DNA from: Gordonia polyisoprenivorans NBRC 16320 = JCM 10675
GTDB lineage: Bacteria > Actinomycetota > Actinomycetes > Mycobacteriales > Mycobacteriaceae
Length of the DNA: 64,000 bases
Direction of reading: 5' to 3'
Assembly (NCBI RefSeq): GCF_000241325.1
Contig: NZ_BAEI01000072.1
Location: forward strand, 1 to 64,000
Shown: positions 54,891 through 63,403 of the stretch, in pieces
Layout of the letters: each line of letters starts with the position of its first letter
How positions within the stretch are numbered: the stretch's first letter is position 1
The notes under the pieces: generated by a model
The model's input: only the letters and a program-made list of their open reading frames with translations
Told to the model about the DNA's origin: nothing
Databases searched by the model: none
Translations under genes and position numbers: made by a program

Positions 54891-55808
54891 TCAGCCCACC
54901 TGGAAGGTGGTCACCTCACGGATCTCGGAGGTGTCGGCGGTACGCAACCCGGGACCGGTGAAAGTCCCGGTGAAGGTGCGTGGTTGTTGACCGCCCACAC
55001 TCACCGTCACGACGTAATCGGTTGCCGGCGTTCCACACGACGAATACAGATTCACGTACACGGTGTAGGTGCCGGAGGGGGCCTGCGGGTAGGTGATGTT
55101 CTCGTTGTTTTTGCCGTCGATGTCGCAGTCGGCGTTGGAGTCGAGATCCAGCGTGCCGCCCGACGAGGACGTCTTGTTGTTGAAATAGATCTTGTCGCCC
55201 GACGGCTCGACCAGGATCAGATCGAGGTCGCTGTCGACGGTCCACGACGTACTGACCTGTACCGCGCCGGTTCCGACCTTGAGCGCCTTGACCTCCTGAC
55301 GCACCATCGGACCCTGCACGCCCGATGCGTCGACACCTGCGAAGTAGAAGGCGAAATCCTCCGACGGAAGTTGTTGCGCCAACGTCATCACCACCGAGGC
55401 GGTTGCCGTCGCCGATCCCAGCTTCAGTTCGGTGTATCCGGGCGCGGGTTTGCCGGTCGACTTGCCATTGTGCTTGGCCTCCAACGCTATTCGCATGGAG
55501 GTGATGGGAGTCGACGAAGTGGTGTTCTGGAGGACGCTACCGCCGTTGATCGCTGTGACGTTGTCGGGCAACCGCAGCGTCGGTCCTGCCGACTGTCCTG
55601 CGCCGAGCGTCCCCGACACCGTCGACGACGACCCGCCCGAGTCGTTGATCGCGGTCACGCCGGTGACGAAGCCGTCGATCGCGGGGCCTGCCGCGACGGG
55701 TGTGCCGCTGACCGAACAGGCGGTCGTGAGGCCGATGATGACGGTCAGGACGGCGATCGCGACCCGGCCGGCGCGTGACCGACGGGTACGAACATGTACA
55801 GAAGGCAT
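54891..55808 (-). CDS. Lipoprotein with pre-peptidase/DUF2135-like beta domain
   Basis: A 305-aa exported lipoprotein. The signal peptide ends in a lipobox (LTTAC, Cys near residue 32) followed by SVSGTPVAAG, common in mycobacterial lipoproteins. The C-terminal half has DSDLDLILVEPSGDKIYFNN and a SGTYTVYVNLYSSCG strand, resembling DxDL-type beta-sandwich domains (DUF2135/PPC-like), with two Cys that may pair. It is upstream of and in line with the pseudokinase-kinase pair (194-bp gap), so it could be a partner of the propeller sensors. Confidence 0.72.
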   Translation of the reverse strand: MPSVHVRTRRSRAGRVAIAVLTVIIGLTTACSVSGTPVAAGPAIDGFVTGVTAINDSGGSSSTVSGTLGAGQSAGPTLRLPDNVTAINGGSVLQNTTSSTPITSMRIALEAKHNGKSTGKPAPGYTELKLGSATATASVVMTLAQQLPSEDFAFYFAGVDASGVQGPMVRQEVKALKVGTGAVQVSTSWTVDSDLDLILVEPSGDKIYFNNKTSSSGGTLDLDSNADCDIDGKNNENITYPQAPSGTYTVYVNLYSSCGTPATDYVVTVSVGGQQPRTFTGTFTGPGLRTADTSEIREVTTFQVG

Positions 55809-55862
55809 GAAAACGATTAAAGCGACCTGAGAGACGATCCGCGCGACAACGGTCGAACCGGG

Positions 55863-56474
55863 GTGTTGGGGCGGGTAATCTTGTTCACCGTGCTGTGTGC
55901 TGACGATCGGCTACCGGTTGATCCGCGGAGGGTGGCAGTTGCAGGGGTGTCAGGGTCCGGGAAAACCACACTAGCCCAACAGATTGCGCATCTCATCGGC
56001 GCGGAACACATCGAGATCGACGCTTTGTATCACGGGCCGGAATGGGAGCCGAGACCGTCATTCATCGAAGATGTCAGAGCACTTGTCGCAACGGACACCT
56101 GGACCATCGAGTGGCAGTACAACGACGCCCGAGCGCTGATTGCCGAGCGCGCTCACCTGCTGGTATGGCTGGACCTGCCATTCTGGTGCACCACGTTCCC
56201 GCGTGTGGTCCGCAGGACTTTGTGTCGACGTCTACGGCGTGAGGTTCTGTGGAACGGAAACGTTGAGCCACCATTGCGCACTCTGTTCACTCACCGCGAG
56301 AACGTCATTCGTTGGTCGGTATCGACGAGACATAAGTACCGGGCACTCCTGCTCTCGCCAGGAGCTTTCGACACCGGCACCACACCTATCGTCCGACTGC
56401 GATCCCAATCCGAGGTCGACCGCTGGCTGGCGGGTCCGCTGACCTCGGCCGCGCGTGGTCGAGCCGGATTCTGA
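55863..56474 (+). CDS. P-loop nucleotide kinase-like protein
   Basis: A 203-aa protein of the adenylate-kinase-like/topology-modulation (FlaR-type) group. The Walker A motif AGVSGSGKTTLA lies near residues 27-38, ALYHGPEWEPRP follows, and a C-terminal basic helix contains REVLWNGN. By eye its codon use is less GC-rich than its neighbours, suggesting acquisition by transfer. Start uncertain: a GTG at 55890 would still include the P-loop. Substrate not known. Confidence 0.75.
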   Translation: MLGRVILFTVLCADDRLPVDPRRVAVAGVSGSGKTTLAQQIAHLIGAEHIEIDALYHGPEWEPRPSFIEDVRALVATDTWTIEWQYNDARALIAERAHLLVWLDLPFWCTTFPRVVRRTLCRRLRREVLWNGNVEPPLRTLFTHRENVIRWSVSTRHKYRALLLSPGAFDTGTTPIVRLRSQSEVDRWLAGPLTSAARGRAGF

Positions 56475-56484
56475 AGGTGGTGGA

Positions 56485-57351
56485 CTAGCCTGTCGCAGGG
56501 CCGGCCTGCTGCACCCTGGTTTCGGCGGCGTCAACAGTCTGTGAGAGCAGCATCGCGATGGTCATCGGGCCGACCCCACCGGGGACCGGAGTGATCGCTG
56601 CCGCTACCCGCGCGGCGGACGCGAAGTCGACATCACCAACCCCGCCGGGGTGATAGCCCGCGTCGACCACGACCGCTCCGTCCTTGAGATGTGTGCCGTT
56701 GATGAACCGGGGCCGGCCCACAGCAGCGATCACGATGTCGGCCCGGGACAGGTGAGCGGCCAGGTTGCGGGTGCGGGAGTGACACAACGTCACCGTGGCA
56801 TCGCGCGCGGACAACAACGCAGCCAACGGTTTTCCGAGGATGGCGCTGCGCCCGACGACGACCACGTCGGCACCGGCGACCACCACCCCGTGATGCTCGA
56901 GCAGGCGCACCACCCCACCTGGAGTGCACGACTGAAAACCAGGTTGGCCCAACGCCATCGCCGCAAACGATGTCGAGCTCACCCCGTCGACGTCCTTGGT
57001 CGCGGTAATCGCATCGAACACCGCGCGCTCATCGACATACTCGCCCATGGGATGCTGCACCAAGATGCCGTCGACACCAGTGTTGTTCGACAGTTCCTCG
57101 ACGCGCTCGACGATTTCTGCGGTGCCAATCGAGGCCGGCAACCCCACGTGCACTGCGCCCAGCCCGAATTGCTGACAACGTCGCTGCTTCATCGACACAT
57201 ACGTCACTGACGCGGGATCGTCGCCGACCAGCACAGTAGCCAGCGTGGGCGGCAGTCCGGACACGTCCGTCACGCGAGCCGCCCGTGACGCGGTATCGGC
57301 ATTGATGGTTGCTGCCAGATCGACACCTGACAACAGCTGTGCATTCGACAT
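56485..57351 (-). CDS. folD: FolD-like methylenetetrahydrofolate dehydrogenase/cyclohydrolase
   Basis: Interconverts methylene- and formyl-tetrahydrofolate, 288 aa. Catalytic Tyr/Lys are in YVSMKQRRC, the NADP site is VVVGRSAILGKPLAALL, and the C-terminal ITPVPGGVGPMTIAMLL is canonical. It departs from housekeeping FolD in VQHPMG (usually VQLPLP) and in KDVDGVSSTS (usually KDVDGFHPxN), so it is a divergent paralog. ATG 57351 has AGGAG five bases upstream. It abuts tRNA-Val. Confidence 0.88.
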   Translation of the reverse strand: MSNAQLLSGVDLAATINADTASRAARVTDVSGLPPTLATVLVGDDPASVTYVSMKQRRCQQFGLGAVHVGLPASIGTAEIVERVEELSNNTGVDGILVQHPMGEYVDERAVFDAITATKDVDGVSSTSFAAMALGQPGFQSCTPGGVVRLLEHHGVVVAGADVVVVGRSAILGKPLAALLSARDATVTLCHSRTRNLAAHLSRADIVIAAVGRPRFINGTHLKDGAVVVDAGYHPGGVGDVDFASAARVAAAITPVPGGVGPMTIAMLLSQTVDAAETRVQQAGPATG

Positions 57352-57453
57352 GAACACTCCTGAGCCTCGTCAATGCCCAGGCGCACGACACACACTCCGG
57401 AGGCCGGTGGTACTCCACCCCAGCGCCAGTTACGACCTGCCCTGATCCTACGG

Positions 57454-57525
57454 TGCGCGCAAAGGGATTCGAACCCCTGACCGCTGGTGTGTAAGACCAG
57501 AGCTCTACCGCTGAGCTATACGCGC
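57454..57525 (-). tRNA. tRNA-Val (TAC)
   Basis: A 72-nt cloverleaf on the minus strand. Acceptor arms GCGCGTA/TGCGCGC pair with one G-U; the anticodon loop CTTACAC gives TAC; the T loop is TTCGAAT. CCA is not encoded. No obvious attachment-site duplication was found nearby. Confidence 0.96.
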
Positions 57526-57618
57526 GTGGCCACGGCCGAGGCGGCCGCACCAACTCACGAATGTAGCGGCTGAGGTGGCCTTCGCCCAAACCGGTTCGGG
57601 TTCGCCGAAACCTGGCTC

Positions 57619-58371
57619 TCACACCCCGACGATGGGCGGCAGTGCGAACAGCACGATCACCGACCACACCACATGGGTGCACAGCGGTGCGAGCACGCCA
57701 CCGGTCGCGCGTCGCAGCACCGCGCACACCGCGCCGAGGATCACCCCGGCGAAGCCGAGCATCACATTGCCGCTGGCCATCGTGACGACGACGTAGATGG
57801 CCGTCGACACCACCAGTGGGTGCCACGGGCGGGCGGCGGTGTACACCGCCCCGCGGAAGAACAGTTCTTCGGCGACGCCGTTGCCGAGGGTGATCGCCGC
57901 GATCGCGACGAGGCTGCCGGAATCGGCGTAGGCCAGCACACGACCGATCAGGTCGTTGAGTGGGGGGATCAGGCGGGTGCCGAAAGCGCCGACGACAAAG
58001 CAGGCGCCGACCAATAGGCCGACCGACACGCCGAGCAGTACCGCGTTGCGCCGCGGGTGGGTGGGTGCGCCCTCCGGCGAGTGTCGACCGATAGCGGGGA
58101 ACGACCCGGCCGGGATCGGGCCGGCGAGGAAACCACCGACGACCCAGACGACGCCGAGCGCGACGGTCAGCGGATAGAACCTGCTGTCACCCGGGGTCGC
58201 CGACAACGAGAAGCCGAGAAGGACCGCGCCGACCACCAGCGTCACGCCGACGATCCATCGCCGGCGCGCCTGCCGCGTGGGCAGGTGCCCGTTGCGGTCG
58301 GTGCGCAGTTCGTCGATCAGCTCGGCGATCGCGCCGCGGTGTCGGACAGGGCTCTGGGTTGGTGAGTCCAC
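57619..58371 (-). CDS. CPBP-family intramembrane metalloprotease
   Basis: A 250-aa polytopic membrane protein with about seven helices. The CPBP/Abi motif EELFFRG (EExxxR) near residue 180 and a later His in LCTHVVWS (HxxxN/W-type) form the putative metal site. Relatives process prenylated proteins or act in bacteriocin self-immunity. GTG 58371 lies 4 bp after the preceding gene's stop, so it is in an operon with it. Confidence 0.85.
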   Translation of the reverse strand: MDSPTQSPVRHRGAIAELIDELRTDRNGHLPTRQARRRWIVGVTLVVGAVLLGFSLSATPGDSRFYPLTVALGVVWVVGGFLAGPIPAGSFPAIGRHSPEGAPTHPRRNAVLLGVSVGLLVGACFVVGAFGTRLIPPLNDLIGRVLAYADSGSLVAIAAITLGNGVAEELFFRGAVYTAARPWHPLVVSTAIYVVVTMASGNVMLGFAGVILGAVCAVLRRATGGVLAPLCTHVVWSVIVLFALPPIVGV

Positions 58372-58375
58372 GTCG

Positions 58376-59446
58376 TCAGACTGGCAGCAATGCCCGGCCG
58401 AGTCGACCCGCCGTCCCGAACGCACCGCGGACGGTGCCGCTGATCCGGCGTCGTACGCGAGGCCAATCGCCTCCGGCCCAGGCCGGATCGGTCGAGGCCA
58501 GATGGTGCGGGTCGTCGAGCGCACAGACCGACCGGGGCGCCGGTGAGGCCACTGCTGCGGCGACCGCGTCGCGCATCGGCGTCAACCCGCCGGCAGGTGG
58601 CGGTACCAGCTCCCGGATGCGGTGTTCGTCGGCGCGCATCGGATGATCGAGGGAGGTGATGAGCTCTTCGGTGAGCGCAGACGGGATGGGGACGAGGAGC
58701 CCGGCGACCTTGCCGGCAAGACGCGTCCCGACGAATGGCACCCACACCCGCACCTTCGGCATGCGGATCGCGTCGAGATAGGCCTCGAGGACCGAGCGGT
58801 ACCGACAGACGTCGGGTCCGGCGATGTCGTAGTCGCCGGCGGGTAGCTCGGGCTCGCAGGCGGCGGTGAGGTAGTGCAATACGTCGCGAATCGAGATGGG
58901 GTCCATGGGGTTTCGCGTCCACGACGGCTCCGGGATGACCGCGAGGCGGTCGCCGACGTAGCGGATGATCTCGAACGACGTCGACCCGGCGCCGAGGATC
59001 ACCGCTGCACGCAGCCACACCAGCTCCGGCCCGTCGGGCAGTCGTAGGGCCTCGCCGGCGTCGGCTCGGCTGCGCAGATGATCCGACAGGTCCTCGTCAT
59101 CGGGGACGAAGCCACCCAGATAGATGATGCGTGTGACATCGGCGTCACGCGCGCCCGACGCGAGGTTCGCGGCAGCGTTGCGGTCGGCGTCGGCGAACCC
59201 CGACTGACCGATCCCGTGAACCAGGTAGTAGAGCGCATCCAGTGGCCCGGCGGCGGCAAGGGCCTGCTTGACCGATTCGGGGTCGTCGACATCCATCGAC
59301 ACCGCGGTCACCGCGTCGAACCAGCTGAAGTCGGTCAAGCGGTCCACATTCCGGGAGGACACAACGACCTCATGTCCGGCGGCGAGCAGCGAGCACACCA
59401 ACCGCGAGCCGACATATCCGCTGGCACCAGTCACGAAAAGCCTCAT
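58376..59446 (-). CDS. NAD(P)-binding Rossmann (NmrA/SDR-like) protein
   Basis: A 356-aa atypical short-chain dehydrogenase. The cofactor motif VTGASGYVGSRLV (TGxxGxxG) is at the N-terminus, and YYLVHGIGQSGF and IYLGGFVP follow; the classical YxxxK is not obvious. The C-terminal 130 residues form a substrate domain, with PDVCRYRSVLEAYLDAI. The family includes NADPH-sensing and sugar/ubiquinone-related proteins. ATG 59446 is preferred over an in-frame GTG at 59455. Precise role unknown. Confidence 0.8.
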   Translation of the reverse strand: MRLFVTGASGYVGSRLVCSLLAAGHEVVVSSRNVDRLTDFSWFDAVTAVSMDVDDPESVKQALAAAGPLDALYYLVHGIGQSGFADADRNAAANLASGARDADVTRIIYLGGFVPDDEDLSDHLRSRADAGEALRLPDGPELVWLRAAVILGAGSTSFEIIRYVGDRLAVIPEPSWTRNPMDPISIRDVLHYLTAACEPELPAGDYDIAGPDVCRYRSVLEAYLDAIRMPKVRVWVPFVGTRLAGKVAGLLVPIPSALTEELITSLDHPMRADEHRIRELVPPPAGGLTPMRDAVAAAVASPAPRSVCALDDPHHLASTDPAWAGGDWPRVRRRISGTVRGAFGTAGRLGRALLPV

Positions 59447-59542
59447 GAGCACCACGGTAGGTACCGGATCCGCTGGCGCCCAGGGACGCGGCGGGGTCGT
59501 GGCGGAGTCGAGACAGCCCTCGCCCGCACGGTCACGAAACGA

Positions 59543-60526
59543 TCACGGCGCTGCGTCGCACGCTCGCCGATAGCGGGCGGCCACCCGTTCGTGGTGCTCG
59601 GCGACGCCGGCCAGTTCGTCTCGCAATGCGTCCGGGGAGAGCACCGTGAAGTCGGCGTCGAAGGCATGCAGCCACCGGGCAATCGAGGTGAGCGACGTGG
59701 AGTACAGGGTCAGTTCGCAGGTCTGCTCATCGCCGGACTCCAGGGTGCCCCACGCATCGGAGACCATCGGACCGATCGTCTCCACCGGGGCGTGGATACG
59801 CACGCGCGCCGAGGATTTGCGATACACCGCGCCCAGGCTGCGTTCGAGGAACCTCGACGCCGCTCCTTCGGGGAGCTCACGCGGGGTGAACCGGGGGCCG
59901 GTCGGGATCTTGGGCACCATACGGTCCACCCGGAACGAGCGCCAATCGTCGCGGCCGAGGTCGAAAGCGATGAGATACCAACGCATTCCGTTGCGCACCA
60001 ACCGGTAGGGTTCGACCTCGCGCCGCGACTCGGTGCCGTCACCACGCCGGTAGTCGAAGCGGAGCCGTTCGTGGCGATGGCAGGTCGCGGCGATGTCGGT
60101 GAGAACATCGGCCGACACCGTCACCTGGCCTCGCGTGCGGGGCACGGCTTCCAGTGACAACGAATCCAGCCGGTGGCGCAGACGCGAGGGCATGACCTGG
60201 CGCAACTTGGTCAGCGCACCGGCCGAGGCCTCGGCCATGTCGGCCACCGGCCCGGTCGTGACCGCGTCGAGCCCGAGGGCCACGGCCAGCACCTCCTGGT
60301 CGTCGAGGAGCAGCGGCGGCATCTCCGCACCCGCGCCGAGCCGATACCCCCCGCCGACGCCGACGGTCGCGTCGACCGGATAGCCGAGCTCACGCAGCTT
60401 GTCGACGTCGCGTCGCACGGTGCGCGTGGTGATCTCGAGCCGGTCGGCGAGCTCCTGGCCGGACCACTCACGTCTCGTCTGGAGCAGCGAGAGCAGGTGC
60501 AGGAGTCGAGCCGATGTTTCCAGCAT
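59543..60526 (-). CDS. WYL-domain transcriptional regulator (YafY/PafC-like)
   Basis: A 327-aa DeoR-type helix-turn-helix protein. LADRLEITTRTVRRDVDKLR is the recognition region (about 25-44), followed by GGGYRLG and a WYL domain whose core is WYLIAFDLGRDDWRSFRVDR (about 195-215), and a C-terminal WCX-type extension. WYL domains bind ligands or single-stranded nucleic acid. Start ATG 60526; a longer reading upstream is not supported. Confidence 0.88.
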   Translation of the reverse strand: MLETSARLLHLLSLLQTRREWSGQELADRLEITTRTVRRDVDKLRELGYPVDATVGVGGGYRLGAGAEMPPLLLDDQEVLAVALGLDAVTTGPVADMAEASAGALTKLRQVMPSRLRHRLDSLSLEAVPRTRGQVTVSADVLTDIAATCHRHERLRFDYRRGDGTESRREVEPYRLVRNGMRWYLIAFDLGRDDWRSFRVDRMVPKIPTGPRFTPRELPEGAASRFLERSLGAVYRKSSARVRIHAPVETIGPMVSDAWGTLESGDEQTCELTLYSTSLTSIARWLHAFDADFTVLSPDALRDELAGVAEHHERVAARYRRACDAAP

Positions 60527-60588
60527 TCGCTCATCTTGCCGGACATTGCGGACCGATGGTGTCCTCGATAGGCGGAGGGGCGGCTTTC

Positions 60589-62217
60589 TCACGCCCCGCA
60601 TTCGCTCGGCGTGATGAACGTCGTCGGATCGGTGGTGTTGTCGAGCCACTTGCCGTAGGCGGTGCCGCCGATCTGGTTGCGGAGGCGGCAGATGTCGGCG
60701 GTGGTCCGTCCGGCCACCTGGTACATCGCGTAAATCGGATTGCCGTTGTCGTCGCGTGCCCGCAACGATGAGCACGTCTGGTCGGTGCGCAGGTAACTCG
60801 ACCCGGGGAATGCGGTGAGATAGCCCTGCACCTCGCCGGCGTAGTTCGACGGATCGACGGCATTGCCGACCACGACGATCCCGGTGCCGTCACATGCCGG
60901 CGTGCTGATGGGTGTGGCCAGGCCGAGGTCGAAGGCAGCCCTGGCCGAACCGGCGGGGGATGGCGTGGTGACCGATGGCGTGGTCGGGGTCGGGGTGGCC
61001 TGGCTCGCGGTGTTGGGAGGCGCCGCGGCGGTCGGTGTGGTGGTCAGGCTGGCGTCGGCGACGGTGCGAGCCCCGTCGTCGGAGTCGCGCAGCAGCACCC
61101 ATGCGCCGACTCCGATGCCGCCCGCGAGCAGCACCGCGATGGCGACGAGGATCGCTAGTACGGGTGACCGGCGTGTCGGTGTCTGCGGATGGTGCTGCGG
61201 TGCATACGGATACGGCTCGAAGTGGCGGGCGCCGGAGCCTGCAGCGATCTCTGTCGGAGAGTACGACGCCGGATTCACGACAGCCGGGTTCATCGCAGCC
61301 GGCCGCTCGGTGGTGTGACCGGTGGGCGGTGCGGTGTGCGGTGCAAGCGTCGCGGGCGCCGCCGACGTGCCAGGGAATGGCGCACGGGGGGACGCTTCGC
61401 CGGGGGAGGCGAGGGCGGTGCGGGCAGCGTCGATCAGTGCACCGGCACTCGAGTACCGGTCGCGTGGGTTCTTGGCCATCCCGCGGGCGATGACCGGATC
61501 GAGCGCCGTACCGGTCCGTGGTGGTTCGGCGTTGAGGTGAGCGGCGATGAGTCGCTCGAGGTTGGTGGCGGATGCGAAAGGTTGTGTCCCGGCGATGCAT
61601 TCGTAGAGCACGCAGGCCAGGGCGTAGATGTCGCCGGCCGCGCCGACCTCGTCGGCGCCGAATCGTTCAGGTGCCATGTAGCCGAACGACCCGATGGCGG
61701 TGCCCGCGGTGGTCAGGCGTGTGTCGGCGGTGCCCTGGGCCAGCCCGAAATCGGCCAGATAGGTGAAGTCGCGGGCGTCGACGAGAACGTTGTCGGGTTT
61801 GACGTCGCGGTGCACCAAACCGTCGAGGTGGGCTGCGTCGAGGGCGTCGGCGACCTGCCCGAGGATGGCCACCGCCCTCTCGGGCGCCAGGCTTCCCTGC
61901 TCGACCAGGATCGCGCGCAGATCGCGTCCGGTCACCAGCCGCATGTCGATGAACAACAGCCCGTCGATCTCGCCCCAGTCATGGATCGGGACGACGTGTG
62001 GGTCGTTGATCCGCGCCGCGACCCGTGACTCCCGTAGGAATCGGTCACGGAACACCTGATCGTCGGCGAACTCGGGATTGAGTAACTTGAGCGCGACCGT
62101 TCGTCCCTTGCGGGTGTCGGTGGCGCGATAGACCTGACCCATCCCGCCCCGGCCCAGCAGCTCGGCGATGGCATAGGGTCCGAGCGTGGTCCCGGTCCGG
62201 TCGTCGACGGCGCTCAT
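60589..62217 (-). CDS. Receptor Ser/Thr protein kinase with Cys-containing extracellular domain
   Basis: A 542-aa membrane kinase. The kinase domain (about 14-270) is complete: LGRGGMGQVY, Lys in TVALKLL, HRDVKPDN, DFG and APE. After a Pro/Ala-rich linker there is one helix (about 362-385, LAILVAIAVLLAGGIGVGAW), a Thr/Pro-rich spacer, and a C-terminal domain of about 100 residues. That domain has four Cys (ACDGTG, QTCSSL, DICRLR, SECGA) that likely form two disulfides. It has no PASTA or RCC1 repeats. ATG 62217 overlaps the stop of the upstream esterase gene, deciding the start. Confidence 0.92.
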   Translation of the reverse strand: MSAVDDRTGTTLGPYAIAELLGRGGMGQVYRATDTRKGRTVALKLLNPEFADDQVFRDRFLRESRVAARINDPHVVPIHDWGEIDGLLFIDMRLVTGRDLRAILVEQGSLAPERAVAILGQVADALDAAHLDGLVHRDVKPDNVLVDARDFTYLADFGLAQGTADTRLTTAGTAIGSFGYMAPERFGADEVGAAGDIYALACVLYECIAGTQPFASATNLERLIAAHLNAEPPRTGTALDPVIARGMAKNPRDRYSSAGALIDAARTALASPGEASPRAPFPGTSAAPATLAPHTAPPTGHTTERPAAMNPAVVNPASYSPTEIAAGSGARHFEPYPYAPQHHPQTPTRRSPVLAILVAIAVLLAGGIGVGAWVLLRDSDDGARTVADASLTTTPTAAAPPNTASQATPTPTTPSVTTPSPAGSARAAFDLGLATPISTPACDGTGIVVVGNAVDPSNYAGEVQGYLTAFPGSSYLRTDQTCSSLRARDDNGNPIYAMYQVAGRTTADICRLRNQIGGTAYGKWLDNTTDPTTFITPSECGA

Positions 62218-63194
62218 CTCGATCGTCCGCCCACCGTGAGTGGGTGCCGGTTGAAGAACTGCCAGATCAGGGTCGTGGCCGAGATGCTGTCGCTGACGCC
62301 GGTCCGACCCCGGTGTACTGACGATCCGGGCCACACGTGGGCGCCCCCGGCGATGCGATAGTGCGAGATCTCGCTGCCGACCGACCGACACAGCGGCCAG
62401 AGGAACTGTGTGACAGCAGAATTGACGGGGACCTCCAGGGGTGTCGGTATACACCCGTTGCGCGCGGCCCACGACCGTACGATGTCGAAGATCGGTGCGT
62501 AGTGACCGCCGAGCCGGGTGCCGCCACCGTAGTGGATCGTGGCGTCGGCGGTGCCATGGAAGTCGATGATCGACGCGGGCGCCTTGGACGCCGAGCAGCC
62601 GCGCAGGCTCTGGTCGTAGAAGGCTCCGTTGACGATGGCGTACGCGGCGAATTGACCCGGCATCCGGCACGCAAGCATCGACACCAACCCACCGCCGTTC
62701 GATCGGCCGACCGCATAGGTGCGGGTGCGGTCGACGCAGCTCGTCGCCCGCACCTCCCGCAGGATTGCCGCGGTGAACGCGATGTCGTCGGCTTGCGGCG
62801 AGGAGTACGGCGCGCCCTGCCAGGACAATGTGCCGTCGGTGCCGCGCAAGCCGTCGGGGTAGACCACAACGGCCGGTAGGGCGGACAGACCGGTGTAGCG
62901 CTCGAACATCGTCGGCGATTCGGTGTGACCGGGGAACGCGAGGATCAGTGGCATCGGGGTGCGCCCGGTGTATCCCGCGGGCAGATGCACCCGGTACGTC
63001 CGTGTCACACCTTCGACAGTGGTCGTGTGGACGGTGTTCGCCGGGGCGGCAGCCCGTGGTGCGCACGCCGCGACCGGGGAGGGGGCGGCATGTGCGGGCG
63101 CTCCGGCCCCGGTGAGCAGAGCGGCGGTGGCGGCGAAAACGCTCACCATCAGCATCGTGACGATCGACCCTGACCACCTGCTCGCTACCCGCAC
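62214..63194 (-). CDS. Secreted alpha/beta-hydrolase esterase (PHB depolymerase/LpqC-like)
   Basis: A 326-aa exported esterase. The signal peptide (about 10-37) ends APAHAA. The catalytic Ser is in AVGRSNGGGLV (GxSxG), Asp in DFHGTADATI and His in IAGGAHVWPG. The family includes poly(3-hydroxybutyrate) depolymerases and feruloyl-type esterases. Its gene overlaps the kinase gene by 4 bp (ATGA), so esterase and receptor kinase are made together. Confidence 0.88.
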   Translation of the reverse strand: MRVASRWSGSIVTMLMVSVFAATAALLTGAGAPAHAAPSPVAACAPRAAAPANTVHTTTVEGVTRTYRVHLPAGYTGRTPMPLILAFPGHTESPTMFERYTGLSALPAVVVYPDGLRGTDGTLSWQGAPYSSPQADDIAFTAAILREVRATSCVDRTRTYAVGRSNGGGLVSMLACRMPGQFAAYAIVNGAFYDQSLRGCSASKAPASIIDFHGTADATIHYGGGTRLGGHYAPIFDIVRSWAARNGCIPTPLEVPVNSAVTQFLWPLCRSVGSEISHYRIAGGAHVWPGSSVHRGRTGVSDSISATTLIWQFFNRHPLTVGGRSR

Positions 63195-63403
63195 CCGTGC
63201 AAGGATAGGACATCTCCGGCACGCTTCCCGCCCGGATGCCGGTGTCCGAGAAGCACTCGCGACATTTTGTCGCCGTGTGTGAACCCGGCGGTCGCGGCAG
63301 CGCCACCGGGGTAGCGTCGAAGCCGCCCGTGATGGTCAGGCGCGTTGGACGCCCCTGTCCCCTCCTCGGGCGCAGTCGACCAGCCCGCGAATCGGAGACC
63401 TTC

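Noticed and set aside
55863-57525. Integrated phage or genomic island at tRNA-Val
   Set aside because: No integrase, excisionase or duplicated tRNA 3' end was found in the window; only the gene composition hints at transfer.
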